Assembly (NCBI GenBank): GCA_037039925.1
Contig: JAXRKP010001017.1
Coordinates: 7,501-71,500, forward strand
Origin: Doris montereyensis
Taxonomy: Eukaryota > Mollusca > Gastropoda > Nudibranchia > Dorididae
Length of the DNA stretch: 64,000 bases
Direction: 5' to 3'
The first letter of the stretch is position 1; each line of letters opens with the position of its first letter. This document shows, piece by piece, positions 1 to 41,472 of the stretch. A model generated the notes under the pieces. It was not told the origin of the DNA, made no database searches, and was given only the letters and a program-made list of their open reading frames with translations. Position numbers and translations under genes: made by a program.

Positions 1-1555
1 ACTCTTCTACATTTAATTTTGTTATTGAAAAGGAATGCTGCAACTGCATTAAATTACACATTCATTCATTAATTTAACTTCAAGTAATGAATCAGGCAAA
101 ACTAAATTGAAGTCAGAGTGTACTTCTCGGTTCTTGTGGGTAAGATTTCTTTTCCTCTACCCACCCCCACCCCAGTCGATAGAATACCGCTTAAATGTAA
201 GCTATCTTCATTGATCACAACTAGCACAGATTTATCATTTATTCCCAGTGTAGATTGGTGACAAACTTTGATCAAATAAATTTGACACAAATAAAAAATG
301 ACCATCAAAACGAACCCCTCCCCCTCCCCACAAAAAAAACACCCAACAACAACAAAAAACAACGGAACCCTTAGAACGTTGCCTACATTTTGTAAAATGT
401 GTCCGAACATTTTCTTTAAATAAAGATGAACTTAAGCAATTTTTGCACACCAAATTTCACAACCATTGATGGGCCCCAAAACACTATTTTACGCACCCTT
501 TTATCTTTTCTCGATTAACTAAACAAGGCACTGTTGTGTAATATGAATGCGCCATACTCAATCTTAGTTGTCAATGGTGATGACTTTTGGAGGCTATAAA
601 ATCATAGCTACTAAGGTAGGAACATCGATTCGCCTTTAGCCTCACGATCGTTGGCATTTGCTTAATTGCTAACGATATGACGTGGACAACAGAGCAAAAG
701 ATTTTTTTTTTTCTCCCGTTGATGTAAATGCCACGACAGACTTTTTTGTGCGAACGATCAGGGAGTACAGACCCATGTTTTGAGGGAGATATGCTCCGTC
801 TAAATCTAGAATGCAATGCATGGACCTCAAAAATGGCATGATTTTGGGACTGTTTGGAAAGTGAATGAAGCTCCTCACCCCCACCCCCCTTTTTTCCCTA
901 CGCATTACGACAGACAAAATCCTAGTCCTACGCAATAAAGAAAACAATGAAGGGGCTCGTGAATCCCTCAATGTCAAACCTGAGACATCCCTTCGAGGGA
1001 GGAAATCGGCATCATGAGAGAATTCCTTCGTAAAATCATTTTTGATAAAATATCAGGTCATTGTGTTCATTTTTAAAGGGTTCACTTCGTTGACTTGCGA
1101 TACTAAATTCTTCATTTGAAACTACGCTTTTATTGCGCATTTTTTTCGAAGTTTATTCATGCCGTTAATATTGAATGTATAAGTGTCAAATTTTGATGCA
1201 AAAAAACCCGTTCAATTCCCAATGTTTCAGTCCATAATCTTAGTGGGGTTTTTTTTTTTTATCAGGGCGAGATTATTCGTTTTTTAAGTACAGATTTTTT
1301 TAGGATTCCATTGTTTGTTTTTTTGTGGGGGAGGGGTGTTGTGTTTTTTGTTTGGGGTGGAGGGGGGGGTTGAGTGGGATTGTGGTACTATAAATTGCAT
1401 CCGGTCAAAATCTAATGCTATCCAAAGGAGGAAGAGGTGGGCCACAGAGAAGCAAAATCTTTATCAAGAATAAAAAGCAAACCTACAATTAAAGATGAAT
1501 CACATATATCTTGAAACACCAAAAACTCAAAATAGACTGAAAAGTGACAACTTAC
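1..1555. other. No gene seen; presumed intron of the SLC22-like gene
   Basis: AT-rich sequence with short homopolymer runs (T runs, and G runs near 1330-1370). It lies directly downstream (minus strand) of the splice donor of the SLC22-like exon, so it is most simply intron 1 of that gene. I searched both strands for a following transporter exon and saw none. Short reading frames here have no recognisable similarity. Confidence 0.4.
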
Positions 1556-1748
1556 CAATGAAGACGAAATTGAGCATTGCGAAAGTGAATGGCGTCACAG
1601 CAGTAGAGGCAAGTAGAATCTGTTTGACTTGGTACCGGCCAAGTGCGCCCAACTCTTGAAGAACGTTCTCCAACTGCATTGGTTTGTCAGTTTCTTCAGT
1701 TTCTCGACTGTTGGCAACGACTTCATTATCCTTCGTTGACGTCATCAT
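1556..1748 (-). CDS. First coding exon of an SLC22-like organic ion/carnitine transporter (partial)
   Basis: The exon encodes a charged, acidic N-terminal tail, then MQLENVLQELGALGRYQVKQ and the start of a hydrophobic segment ending FTFAMLNFVFIG. The pattern of a short tail, a D/E-x-x-L-x-x-G-x-x-GRYQ motif and TM1 beginning at once is characteristic of SLC22 major-facilitator transporters, which move organic cations, anions or carnitine across the plasma membrane. The exon ends at a consensus donor (GTAAGT, minus strand 1555-1550) inside TM1, as is usual in this family. The start is placed at the first in-frame ATG (1748); a second ATG follows at once, and the frame is open upstream to about 1784 without another ATG. 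The remaining 11 TM segments must lie left of the window, so substrate and exact subfamily cannot be assigned. Confidence 0.62.
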
Positions 1749-4349
1749 GTGGTTCTCTGATGAGGGATCTTCCACGATGGACACTTGTATGAAATTTTGA
1801 AATATTAGTTAGAAGTGATAAAGTAGAATGGGCTGTATTAAATATACGTTGCTGTACGGAGTTCCTTGTGATTTCCTTTTTTCTCCCCCAAAAAACTCTC
1901 ACATGGTCAACTCCATGACTAGAGGTTTAAAACAAAGCCAAACTAAACAAAGATAAGCTTAGTCTATACTAATACAAAGTGGGTTTTAACAGTCAACAGT
2001 TCAGCCGTGTGGAAAGATAATGTTGAACCAAATCATCCTTAAATCTTCATGAGTTTAGTTTCACATCACAAGAATGAAGTTAGGTCGCTTTTCTTATTTG
2101 CATGTCAGTATTGTTTTACCTACCGTAACAAAGACACTTTCGTTTCTTCCGGATCCAACTGGGTGGTGAATACGATAATGACAATTCTAGTCACGTGCAC
2201 AAAGTTTTGGGCACGGTTTTATTCTAATCTTAGTGAAGAAGTTAAGGATACCCTAATCATCGCCAAGAATTGGCATATATAATTCATTTTCTTCTATTGA
2301 ATATCATTTTCCCCCATATTGCCGATGGTGAATAGCCTTCAGCATTATTTAAGCGTGAACCTCGTGTCCAAAGTGGGTCACGACTAGATCTGGTCAAACG
2401 ATTTCAGACACACATCTGATCTGGGCGCTCCATAAAGACACAATCTTTACAAAGGAATGGCATGACAAACGGTCATCTGCTGCGGAGCATAAGATTATTA
2501 GTAAAATACGCAATACTTATCTAAGTTGAAGTTCGCTGTAAATTCTACAGACCATTGATATTCATAGAGCAACCGAGATGCGCAGACCTAAATGTAATAT
2601 TTAGTTGCACCGTTGATCCACAATGTTATGATAGTGAAACATTTTGTTATAAAGTATTATAAAGTTATTTTATGTCACCGTAGCAGTCATTTATTGTGGC
2701 ATCAGTCAAAGTATGTCGAGGTAACTCCTGTAAAGGTTTCCTCTGCTACAAAACAAACACACACTGTATGGGGAACCACTTCTACTTCTAGTCCGACTAT
2801 GGTCAAAGCATTTACCCTAATATATACAAAACCGACCTGAAATCAAATGAAATATGGGGAAAGATGCTGATACTGTGGACTGATACAAAGAGACCTATCA
2901 GGTAGCCTGCAAGGAACGCTATTCTATGTTCGGCCTTCCCAGTTTGGGTAATCTTGGGTAACGACATCATTCCGTCAACATCTCGTCCATGTACTCTAGC
3001 CAACCTGCAGCGCACCCGAAGGTAACGGTAACCCACTCTGCAGCTTTGATGCAAGGTAAATTACTGTAACCTTGTCATTAATTATTAGTACATGCACATG
3101 TATATACCGTGAGGTTAGGGCCACGCCCCTCTACCCTCGGTGGAGGCATTGCTGACCCAGTTAGGAAGGCCAGGGGAACATTTCATCCTTTCTTTCTTTT
3201 TTATGTGTATCTGTTCACACAAGTACAATATGATGTTAGGAAATTGACACCTTGAAATTGATATGATAGTACTTCTTTATGAAAATATAATATAAATCAT
3301 GTCCTATAACTCGCTATACACTCCAACACAAATTATGACATGCAACGGTATAACAGAACACTTTTACACAGAGTGTATCTTCCATGTAAAGATTGACTTG
3401 ATAGTCTATCCTCAGGCTAGGGGCTGAGAGAAAAAAAAAAGGGGAAACTCAATCCGTATTCATGCTTATGTATGCTGGAAAATCGGATAAATACATACTG
3501 CAAGAGAAAACGAGGAAGATAATCAGATCATATTTACCTTGAGATGCTTTATTGAAAGCACAGCACAAAAAGAAACTTGAAAATTAAAAGCGGTGCAATT
3601 TTTGTGGCTGACCACGCAGTCAAAGAGTAACAGAAGTGATCACGTGGTGCATAGGTCTGTGCATCTCGGTTATTCCATGAATATTAATGAGGGTCTGTAG
3701 AATTTGTCACATTTACTGCATACGTCTCATGCTTTCAAGCAATTTATTCCATATGTACTCAAAACTGTATTGGTATCATGATGAGTGATCTAAAAGGAGG
3801 CATGAGAAGAGTATCCAAAGCTTGAAGAACTATAAAAATGCCTCTTCCAGTTCTCAAATCATAGTTATTTGGAGATAACATAAATGAACAACAATACAAA
3901 ATAATTAATTACAAGGAATGAAAAAAAGTTCACTCCCTTTTTAACGTGCTATTCATTTAACAACAAAACCCTCCACAAAAAAAAAAAAGAAAACAGCAAC
4001 CCACAAAACAACTTCTTGTGTTAACATTCTAGATTTAATTTCTCTCTATGTCAGGCAAGCGGCATAACAGAAATAAGAGGATCTCTCGCCATTCTTATTC
4101 AAAGAAATACGATTATTGGGTCAATGCTTTGTTCTTCAATTTGTATTGCTAATTAACGCGTTAGTTAGCAATGTCATATTATTATCGTGTTTCTAAATGT
4201 ATTTGAAGGCCGATGCGACCACATTATGAAATAGTCAAATCTCGGCCGCATGATAGTGGACAAATATCATTTCTTTTTAACCTCTAACTAACCATGATGT
4301 CAAAGTGTGCCCACACATTAGAATACACTTGAAATCAATTACCAAGCCA
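1749..4349. other. No gene recognised; upstream flank of the SLC22-like exon
   Basis: About 2.6 kb of AT-rich sequence upstream (minus strand) of the transporter exon. It should contain that gene's 5' UTR and promoter, but I see no clear TATA or initiator element. Reading frames of 75-80 codons at 2049-2282, 2613-2840 and 2812-3054 show no familiar motif. A run of A interrupts 3431-3440 and 3978-3989. Confidence 0.4.
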
Positions 4350-4659
<310 letters not shown>

Positions 4660-4689
4660 GTGGATAATCGGTCATCGGATTAAATTGAC

Positions 4690-5290
4690 CCGGCAATGGG
4701 CAGGTGCTTGCACCTATATGGGGAATAGGCGGCCCCGCCCTCCATGAGTGTCATGTAGCCTTACAGATGGGTCTTGCTTGACCAAAGGCTAAGGGAGTCA
4801 ACCCTGACAGAAAATCACAACCTGCTGCCTTGCATGCCGGTCCTGACAGACCAACGGTTAAGGGGTTTCGGTAATACAGATGCAAGGTGTAGACCTCTAA
4901 ACCCAAAGATCATCGGTTCAAGCCCCGCTGACGGTTAAACAATTTTTTTCGAGTAAAATTTACCCCCTGGTCCAGGTAGGTGGATCGACATCTAATTCCC
5001 GTCGGAGACGGACGATAAAAATAATGATATAACGTGTGCAGATAACACTACACTCTGCACGTTAAATATCCCTTGGTTGTTTATAAGACGGTCCGGTCAA
5101 AATTAAAAATCGTACCAAATATCCCAAGATCACCTTAGATGTGGATGTGGGTAAAATCAAATCAAATCAAACAAAACCAAAGGGTTAGGAAGTTAACCCC
5201 GACAGAAAATCACAATAAGGCCCGGTAGGGGTCTCAAATTGGCAGTCCCATCACCTACCTAGGATACAGTGGGCCAATCACCTACTTACC
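4690..5290 (+). repeat. tRNA-derived SINE (family A) inside another repeat
   Basis: From about 4859 to 5160 lies a SINE copy. It has a tRNA-like head with a B-box-like GGTTCAAGCCCCGC at 4916-4929, then a body with the phrase CCTGGTCCAGGTAGGTGGAT and a 3' part ending in a GGGTAAAATCAAATC tail. The same body recurs at 37315-37622 (plus), 37972-38146 (minus) and 44650-44890 (plus). Flanking it on both sides is a second repeated phrase, CCCTGACAGAAAATCACAA at about 4802-4820 and a near copy at about 5196-5214, so the SINE probably landed in, or was duplicated with, an older repeat. Confidence 0.7.
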
Positions 5291-5359
5291 CCATTTGATT
5301 CAGAGAAACAAAGATACCATATCCAGATTGACCATTCGAAGATAACTCTGAAACGAACA

Positions 5360-6170
5360 CGGCCATTGATTTTTAGAACATGGAACGTTTGGGCAATAAA
5401 TGGAAAAGAGTAAGAATTAACTGAAGAATTTGAAAAATGTTGGCCATCACAGAAACAAAAAATGGGCAAAGGATAGAAAATGTAGAACTAACTCATGCTT
5501 TAATCTTCTCAGGAGTAAATGCAAAAGATAGAGCTAGAGCAGGAGTAGGCACCTCAATGCATAAAAGACATGAAGAGCTGTTAGAGAGTTGAAATGCATA
5601 AGCTTACGGCTATTAGAGATAAACATTAAACTAAAAGGAAGATAAATTTAATTATTAATAGCTTATGGACCAAACGAAGACGCCACTAAAGAAGAAAAAA
5701 TATCTTCGAAATCAATTTACGAAAAGCTGAAATTTAAAAGCTAGAGTATGCAACGATGTAGAAACACCAGGCAAAGTAATAGGTAAAGTAGGAGAGACAG
5801 TTTTTCCAAGCGGAGAGGCAACATACCCAATGTAATCAATAGGGCTCACCAGATCGCTGAAGGTCGATTAAGCCGCAGGACCCACAACTGATCCCGAAGC
5901 CAGCTGAGGTCGTAAGCGACTTTGAGGCCGTTCCAATGGCTCTCTTGAAACTCAAACGACCCACATCCCATTAGAACGAAGAAGAAGAGAGAGACTAATG
6001 GACGTTTGCCTGTAGAATAACATGAAGATAGTCAACACCTTTTTTCCACATAAAGATATTCACAAATATACAAGAGTAAATGAAGACAGAAAGGAAAAGG
6101 CAACCATAGACTACATACTACAATGTAGTTAGCAGTTCCTTTTTTTTTTACAGTACAATGGATGCAAGAG
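5360..6170 (+). mobile_element. Decayed LINE apurinic-type endonuclease region
   Basis: Translation in shifting frames gives the start of an exonuclease-endonuclease-phosphatase domain of non-LTR retrotransposons: an RTWNV-like opening (about 5378-5392), then LAITETKNG, then AGVGTSMHKR, then an AYGPNED-like strand at about 5660. There are many stops and frame breaks, so it is a fossil. At about 5836-5990 it is interrupted or followed by a different repeat ending in a (GAA)n-rich stretch. It is opposite in orientation to the reverse-transcriptase remains that follow, so these are not parts of one intact element. Confidence 0.6.
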
Positions 6171-6225
6171 TTGATAGAGGAGCTGACATATTTAGTGACC
6201 ATCATCTATCTTTATCTCTATCACT

Positions 6226-8650
6226 TCCCATTTTAACTTCCGGTGTATGGGTTTAGATGCCCGAAGTGATCTTTCTCCACGCTGTCCTTTCCTGGAATTT
6301 TCTGTTTCCTTCTGTAAAAGTTAAATTTATTTGCTTTAATGCCTCTTTTATATCTTCTTCGCACTCTCTCTGGGGTCTGCCTTTAGTCTTTTACCTTGGG
6401 TTTTAGCATTGTATACTGATTCAGTTATTCTATTGTCATTCATATTCTGTATACATGCCCAAACCATCTCAGTTGATTTATTTATTTCTTAGATTCTCTG
6501 GCTGGTTTCTTCTCTTAGTTTTTCTTTCTTTTCTTTATCAGTTCCTATTCTACCTTCCAGTGCATGGGTTCAGATGCCCGAAATGATCTTTCTCCATGAT
6601 GCCCTGTCCTGACATTTTCTGTTCCCTTCCGTTAACGTTGAATTTATTTTATATCTTCTTCCCCCTTTTTCCGAGGTTTGCCTTTTAGTCCTTTACCTTA
6701 GCCTTAGCACTGTATACTGATTTAGCTAGTTTTTTTCCTCTGAGTTAATCATTACTCCTAGATAATTATAGCTTTGAACTTGTTCTAAATTATCTCTGCA
6801 CAATGTAAGATTGTGTGTTTTAGATTCCCTACTTACTAGCATTATGTTGGGTTTTTTTCCATTTACTCTAACTCCTTTTTTTTATTTAGTTCACTTTTCA
6901 ATATATTGATATTTGACTGAAGACCACTTTCCGGTTTTTCAAACAGAACTAAATCATCAGCGAATGAAAGCATTGATGCATTTAATACTACTAATAATAA
7001 TGCATGTATTGAACGCCTATCATCCACCGAAATGCTCAATGGCACTTAACATATAATATTAGTGACACAATTACAGATTATATAAAATGCATAACAACAA
7101 AAAATAATTTACGTTAATTACAATTTTAAAAACACTAAATGTTTAATAAAAAACGGCTTTTAAACTAGGAGGAACAAAAAGCTCTCATAGCTTTTTTTTG
7201 CTGGTTTGAGTTTCCACATGTCCTCATTCATTTTCTTCATTTTTGAGGATGCCTTTGCAACTGAATCCATAAATGTGATAAACAAAAGAGGACTTAGGAT
7301 ACAACCCTGTCTTACTCCTATATTTACAGCAATTTTTCTCAGATACGTTTCCATCTATTCTCACTGCACATGTTGGTTTATGTAAAAAAAATCACCTTTT
7401 AATGGCTTCTATTAAATTTTGCTCTACATTGTATTCTTTTGAGGAATACCATAGTTTGTCCCTCCTCACAGTGTCAAACGCCTTTTGTGAGCCAATAAAA
7501 CACAAATGCAAGTCAATGTTTCTCTCAATGAGTTTTTCTATTATTTGTCTAATTGTAAATATGTCGTCTAGTACACTTCTTCCTAGTCTAAAGCCACTCT
7601 GATGTTCTTCAATCTGATCCTCTACTCTTTTCCTTAGTCTCATTTCTAGTATCCTGGCATACACTTTTCCAGGTATGCTAAGTAGTGACATACCTCTATA
7701 GCTTGAGCATTCCATAGTTGATCTGTTCTTGTGTATTCGTACTATCATTCCCTTTTTGCAGTCGTCTGGCACCTGTTTTGACTTCCGTGCTTGTTGGCAT
7801 ATTGGATATAGTAGTTTGTTGACTCTCTCCTTTGGTTTTTGATCATTTCTGGATAAACTGATCTGCTCCTGAGGCCTTTCCTAATTTCGCTTTTCTCATA
7901 GCTGTTTAGATTTCTTCCATTGAAATATCTACATCTTCAGCTGTCTGATATGGATTACTTGTTATTCTTACTAATTGATCTGTACTCCTTGTTTCATATG
8001 TTCTGCCCGGGGGGGGGGGTATGTAATTGCTGAAAATACTTTCTCCATGTTTCCGTGATTTAGTTGCCTTCTTTCATTATTATTTTCTTTTGGCACTCTT
8101 AATTTGTCGTATTGGGCATGATTTGGTCTTTCTCGTACTCTCCATTGCTCCCCATATCAGCTTTTGATTTCCTTGGTGGCTTTCTTAAAGGCTTTGTTCA
8201 AACTCTTCCCATTGTTCATGTTTTGCTTTCTTCACTTACTTTATGGCAATAGTTCTGTTACTCACGTAATCTATCCTATCCTCTGGCCTCTTTGTTTGTA
8301 CATATTTCTTCCAGGCATCCTTCTTTTCTTTGATCTTAGTATTGACAGTATCTCTCCACCATGATAATCTTTTCCTATCTCCTTTAATTTGTTTCATACC
8401 ACAGACCTCTTCAGTACAACTGGGGAGTGTTTCTTTATAAGTTCGCCACATTTCTTCTATTGTGCTATCATTCAGATCAATCTGCCTTTCACTGATAAAT
8501 CTTTTTATCCTAGATTGGTATATCTGGTTTACATATGGTTTGTTAAGTTCTTCTTTTTTGAGTTTAGTAGCTTTCTTTTTCGACCCTCCTCTGTTTGTTT
8601 TCTTCAGTCAGTTATCTCATTTTGACACTCAACCGCCTTCAGATCTTCAG
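6226..8650 (-). mobile_element. Decayed LINE reverse transcriptase block with two 3' ends
   Basis: Read on the minus strand from right to left: a linker with WWRDTVNTKIKEKKDAWKKY (about 8450-8240), RT motif SYRGMSLLSIPGKVYARILE and HQSGFRLGRSV (7772-7540), the thumb/palm motif GVRQGCILSPLLF (about 7330-7290), and the catalytic FADDLVLF (about 6975-6943). Frames are broken repeatedly. About 115 bp of unrelated AT-rich sequence splits the palm at about 7045-7160. The C-terminal/3' segment occurs twice, at about 6226-6440 and 6548-6730, each with the same TGGGTTTAGATGCCCGAA-like phrase, so at least two 5'-truncated copies lie head to tail. The related copy in TRAPPC11 intron 9 is better preserved. 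It is a non-LTR (APE-class) element; the clade was not assigned. Confidence 0.8.
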
Positions 8651-9540
8651 AAATATTATTACCGGTAAAAATGGGCGTCAACAACGCAACAGGAAGTTTG
8701 AAAGGGACGTCATTCTTACCTGCTATCTGTTTAGCTGAGACATCGAACGAAAGTAAGACTCAACAAAGTGAAGCACAGAGTGGCCAAAGAACTGAATGTG
8801 GCGACTAATTAAGTCAATCGCTGGATCCAGTTGTGTCTGTTGATGGGCGGATTGTAAAATTTCATAGATTTGAGGTAAGCAGTAAGCTCACACCGATGGA
8901 ATCATGGGGATCAGAAGTGAAGAATTAGAATAAAATGATCATTCATTCAATGAAATGATGGATTCTCAAGTCGCTGCACTGTACTCTTAAGATCTATGAT
9001 CATGATGACACGAAGATAACAACATAATGATAGATATGTAGATCTAGATCTAGATATATCATTAGATGTAGAATTATATAGTTTTAATGATGTCATGGTT
9101 GGCGCAGGGGTGGAGGGGGTGGGGGAATCAGCCTTCAGAGATGGTGAGAGGTTTGTCATTTTTTCAGTAAACCTCCTACTTCCGGTTAGCAGCATGAAAT
9201 AATGGGTAACACTGCAGATTACCGGACAAGGATGCTGGCACTACTTTTGGCTTTTATAAGGATAAGGGGGTTATATACTACGGGTCGTGAGAGATCCTCT
9301 GATATGAGGATTTTAGGGTCATTCTGCTAAGGCCAAAATTAAAAAATATGGTAAACCATAAGAGGTCAGGCTTACCTGAAAAATAGAGCTGGGTTTTGTA
9401 AGAAAACATTGCTTTATCGAGAAAATCGCAATTAGTATTTTGCCAGAACTAGATTTTTCTTGTTTTCATCACGTCACAGGAAGAAGTGAGACATTTTTTT
9501 TTGTCTTTTATTGATCAAGGGGTGGTAGATCCAGTCGGAT
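8651..9540. other. No gene recognised
   Basis: AT-rich spacer between the LINE block and the upstream region of TRAPPC11. It contains the palindromic TAGATCTAGATCTAGATA run at 9039-9056, but no coding or RNA signal that I can support. Confidence 0.35.
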
Positions 9541-9574
9541 CTAGTCGGCTACATGGAAGAGATCTATACACAAT

Positions 9575-9700
9575 CCTTAAAGGCTAAATCTCACACAACC
9601 AACCGTGCGAATGAAGTTATCTTGATTGGTAGTGCGCTCTCTGTTTATGGTGAGGAGATTAGTGCCGATGAAAAAGTTGTGGGTTTGATTCTTTTGGTGC
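9575..9700 (+). repeat. Possible tRNA-like SINE head upstream of TRAPPC11
   Basis: A stretch with an A-box-like TGGTAGTGCG and, about 60 bases later, a B-box-like GTGGGTTTGATTC resembles the internal promoter of a tRNA-derived SINE. No other copy is in the window and no cloverleaf was drawn. The overlapping 93-codon open frame (9553-9834) ends in a hydrophobic tail and resembles nothing I know. Confidence 0.3.
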
Positions 9701-9969
9701 CCCAAGATATTTTTCTGTCCGTTCCTTTCTATAAAAAGTCTTTTATCTCTGTTCCTATGGAGCTTCAATATTATTTAATGTCCTTATTCATCACTTTCAA
9801 CATGTCCCTTGCCTCACTGTTTGGCTTTGTATAGTCAAGAAGCTTTTTCCATCTCAGAAATTGAGTGTTTATTGACCCATCTCAAGATTTTGTAAATTCA
9901 TCGCACATAGTTTGACTCTTTTCTTCACTTTTTAATGTATTCTCAGAGAGTTTTCTCCTTAATATAAAA

Positions 9970-38587
<28,618 letters not shown>

Positions 38588-39998
38588 GTCAAGTCTCTGG
38601 TGGAGTTAGTGTGTGCAATTCATTTCGTGATACCGGATTCAGTGTTTTAAATTTCTATTTATGCTGTTTTGTATTTATAATCATAATCAGTTTGAGGGAT
38701 CTGATGATATTCAATGGTCATGAAATGCCTTTTGTTTTGATTCTACAGTCCTCATTATGTGAAGAATTATTTATAAATTCTATTTTGTTGCTGCCAGCAG
38801 TATATTCATTAGTTGAGTTCAAGGAAGCTTTCTGAAAAAATTCAGTATCTTTGTTGCGTTGAAAATGCCTGAAAAGTGTCTTTTTGACAAATTTATTTCC
38901 ACATGGACACATACTCTTGAGTGAAATTGACTTTGTTGTTGTCATACAAACCTCCAAAGATATCATTTGGATTTTGGCACAGTGAGAGCTGAAAGAATCA
39001 TTCTTTTCAAAACTCTCAAATTCAATATTTCTTTTGCAGTTTCGTTTGCTTGAGCAGTAAAGAGGGTGTGAGATAACTCCCAAGCTGTGCATGTGTGTGT
39101 GTGTGTGCACACCAGGGAGAAAACGTGCGCACGGTTGAGAAAGATCTGCGCACACGAATAAAAAAACTGTTTTTGTTTAATGTCCATTATCATGCATACA
39201 GTGCTCACAATTGAAATGTTTTAAGTCAAACTTTGCACAACTTCAAAAAACGTGCGCTCGAAAAAAATAGGTGGGAACATTACCCCCAAATATTTTTATG
39301 CAACTTTGAATCATGCTATTATTGCTATCCAAACTTTCTGTTTCCTTTTGTTTGTATTCTTTTTTGCTTTATCTGTGTTGTTATATTCTTGAGAATTTGA
39401 AGTATTTATGTCTTTTTATAGCTTATCCCATTTTATCACAAACGAAGTAGGTCAGAGCGTGTTACTTAAAGACTATAGCAACTTGCAAGGGACCAATGTA
39501 AATAATCGGTCTAAGTGTATGTGTATGCATAACTGCTGGTATGCATGTGTGACTAGTTATAATCCATGTTTTCTGGGATAGCGTTATTGTGATTTACGCT
39601 GTGGTTGAATGTATCATTGGGATGCATATTAAAACTTATTTATAAATATAAACATTTGTTGAAAAGATTACACTTTCCCGACAAGTGCGCTGTATAGCAA
39701 AATGCTGGAACACTCTTTTTATTATTTTTTTTACCTTTTTTCTGTGACATTCTTTCTTGGAATTTTAAATCATTAATATATTTTATCGTGTTGATGTTCT
39801 CAATATAATTAATTAATTATAGCTTTTGGGCTTTTTCTTTGTTCTTTGTAAGAATCTTTTCACTGTATGTTCATCATTATTCAATCTTTTTTTTTATTGA
39901 GAAAGAGAAATTGGCAAAATCTGTAGCACTTATTGATGCAGCTTTGTTTATAATTATGACTATTATTTTTATTTATGTTTTTTTTTTCGGGGGGGGGG
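38588..39998. other. TRAPPC11 3' flank; no gene seen
   Basis: Probably 3' UTR at first, then AT-rich spacer. A small GTGTGTGTGTG run lies at about 39092-39107. Open frames on the minus strand at 38718-39208 are unremarkable. Confidence 0.4.
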
Positions 39999-40503
39999 TT
40001 AACACTTTATGTGCCAACTTCGACCCTAGTCGAATTTCCATAAGTCCCTTTGTGTGCCAACTTTGACTCTAGTTGAATTTTGAAGTGACTAACTTCTATA
40101 AACTTGTGCGTACAGATGTGACTGAACACTTGGAATTTTATCCTGTTCAGTCAATATAGCTGCCTCCATGTTCTAGATGTTGTCAGCATGAAGTCAGTAA
40201 ACCATTTTCATCAGATTTTTTGTTTGATTTACACGAATTTATGTGCTGGTAAACCTCAACCATGAAAGAAGACAACATTTTAATAAATGATTCTGATTCT
40301 GAAATACTGGTCAGATTATGATAATCAAACTGTATCTAGATCTAGATCTAATAGATCTAGTGGTCCTGAAAATTTTGAAGCTCTGCAATTTTTAGTCGAG
40401 TTGCTATAACTATAATATTTTTTTGTATTAGGCATGCAACCCTAAGAACTGCTGGCACTTGGGGGAAATATGTGACAATGACTGCTGGCACATAAAGTGT
40501 TAA
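39999..40503. mobile_element. PiggyBac-like MITE
   Basis: TTAA, then CACTTTATGTGCCAACTTCG; at the other end GCTGGCACATAAAGTG, then TTAA. The TIRs match over CACTTTATGTGCCA and the TTAA target at both ends (39999-40002 and 40500-40503) is diagnostic of piggyBac-type insertion. At 505 bp with no transposase, it must have moved in trans. The interior has a near repeat of the left end (GTGCCAACTTTGACTCTAG at 40052-40070). Confidence 0.85.
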
Positions 40504-41472
40504 ACTTGTGAATAGTATATTTTTTAATTTTTAAAATCAAATTCTGTGACAATAATTATGTTCAATAGTCTGTTGACTGTTTTATGACCCAAATGTATGG
40601 TTTGTATCATATTATGTTTTGCTCTTCTTTGTGTGAAAATGAAAAAGAAAAAATCTGGGAGTTATGTTTTTTGGCTTCTTTTTGTTGCCACATGTCATAG
40701 TAAAGATTTGCTGCAAGATCAATTTCATCATTTGTTTATTTCTTTCATTTGTGTTTTTTTTAATTCATTTGTTGTTTGACACATTTTTTTTTTTTGTTTC
40801 TTGATGGTTCGTGTGTATGGGGGGAGGGGGGGTATGTTTGTTGGAAAATGTATTGAAGTAGGATGGATTTTTAAAGATAAGAAATAAGATCGTGGTTATA
40901 AGTAGGAAGGGAATAGCTAAACTGGAGAAATGGTATATAAGATTAACATCCTGAGACTTACAGAAAAAGATAAAATAGCGGTTAAAATATTGTTTTTGTA
41001 TGGACTATTTTATCACACTAGAAACCAAAGTGACAACATGAAAACTGAGAGAATTTTTCACTGTTAAATAACTGATTTGTGAAAATTTGTGAACTTTTTA
41101 CTCCAGTTATTTAGTATAATGGTGCAAGACAGAGTCATTTATTACACCCTCAATGTGAAGTCCTTGCCCTTTGAAAATATTATGTAGGGGAAAAAAGGTT
41201 TTATTTTTAAAACTGATGAAAATAAAATGACATTTTTTTTTTTTATGGAAACAACTGTGAGCAAAAATAGAAACAGAAACAGAATGTTACAGTTACATGT
41301 ACCAAAATTAAGATAGTACACAAGTGTATGTGGAAAAATAAATTTTATTGTACATGTATATGTACATGTAGCTCACTTTTTAATTCTTCGTATTCATGTA
41401 TGGTTTTATTCTCAGAAGATTAAATGTAACAACTGTCTGAGTGATAGGAAATATTTAGATGCATTTGTAAAA
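40504..41472. other. No gene recognised
   Basis: AT-rich spacer with long T and A runs. Small open frames (e.g. 40597-40779) have no recognisable content. Confidence 0.35.
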
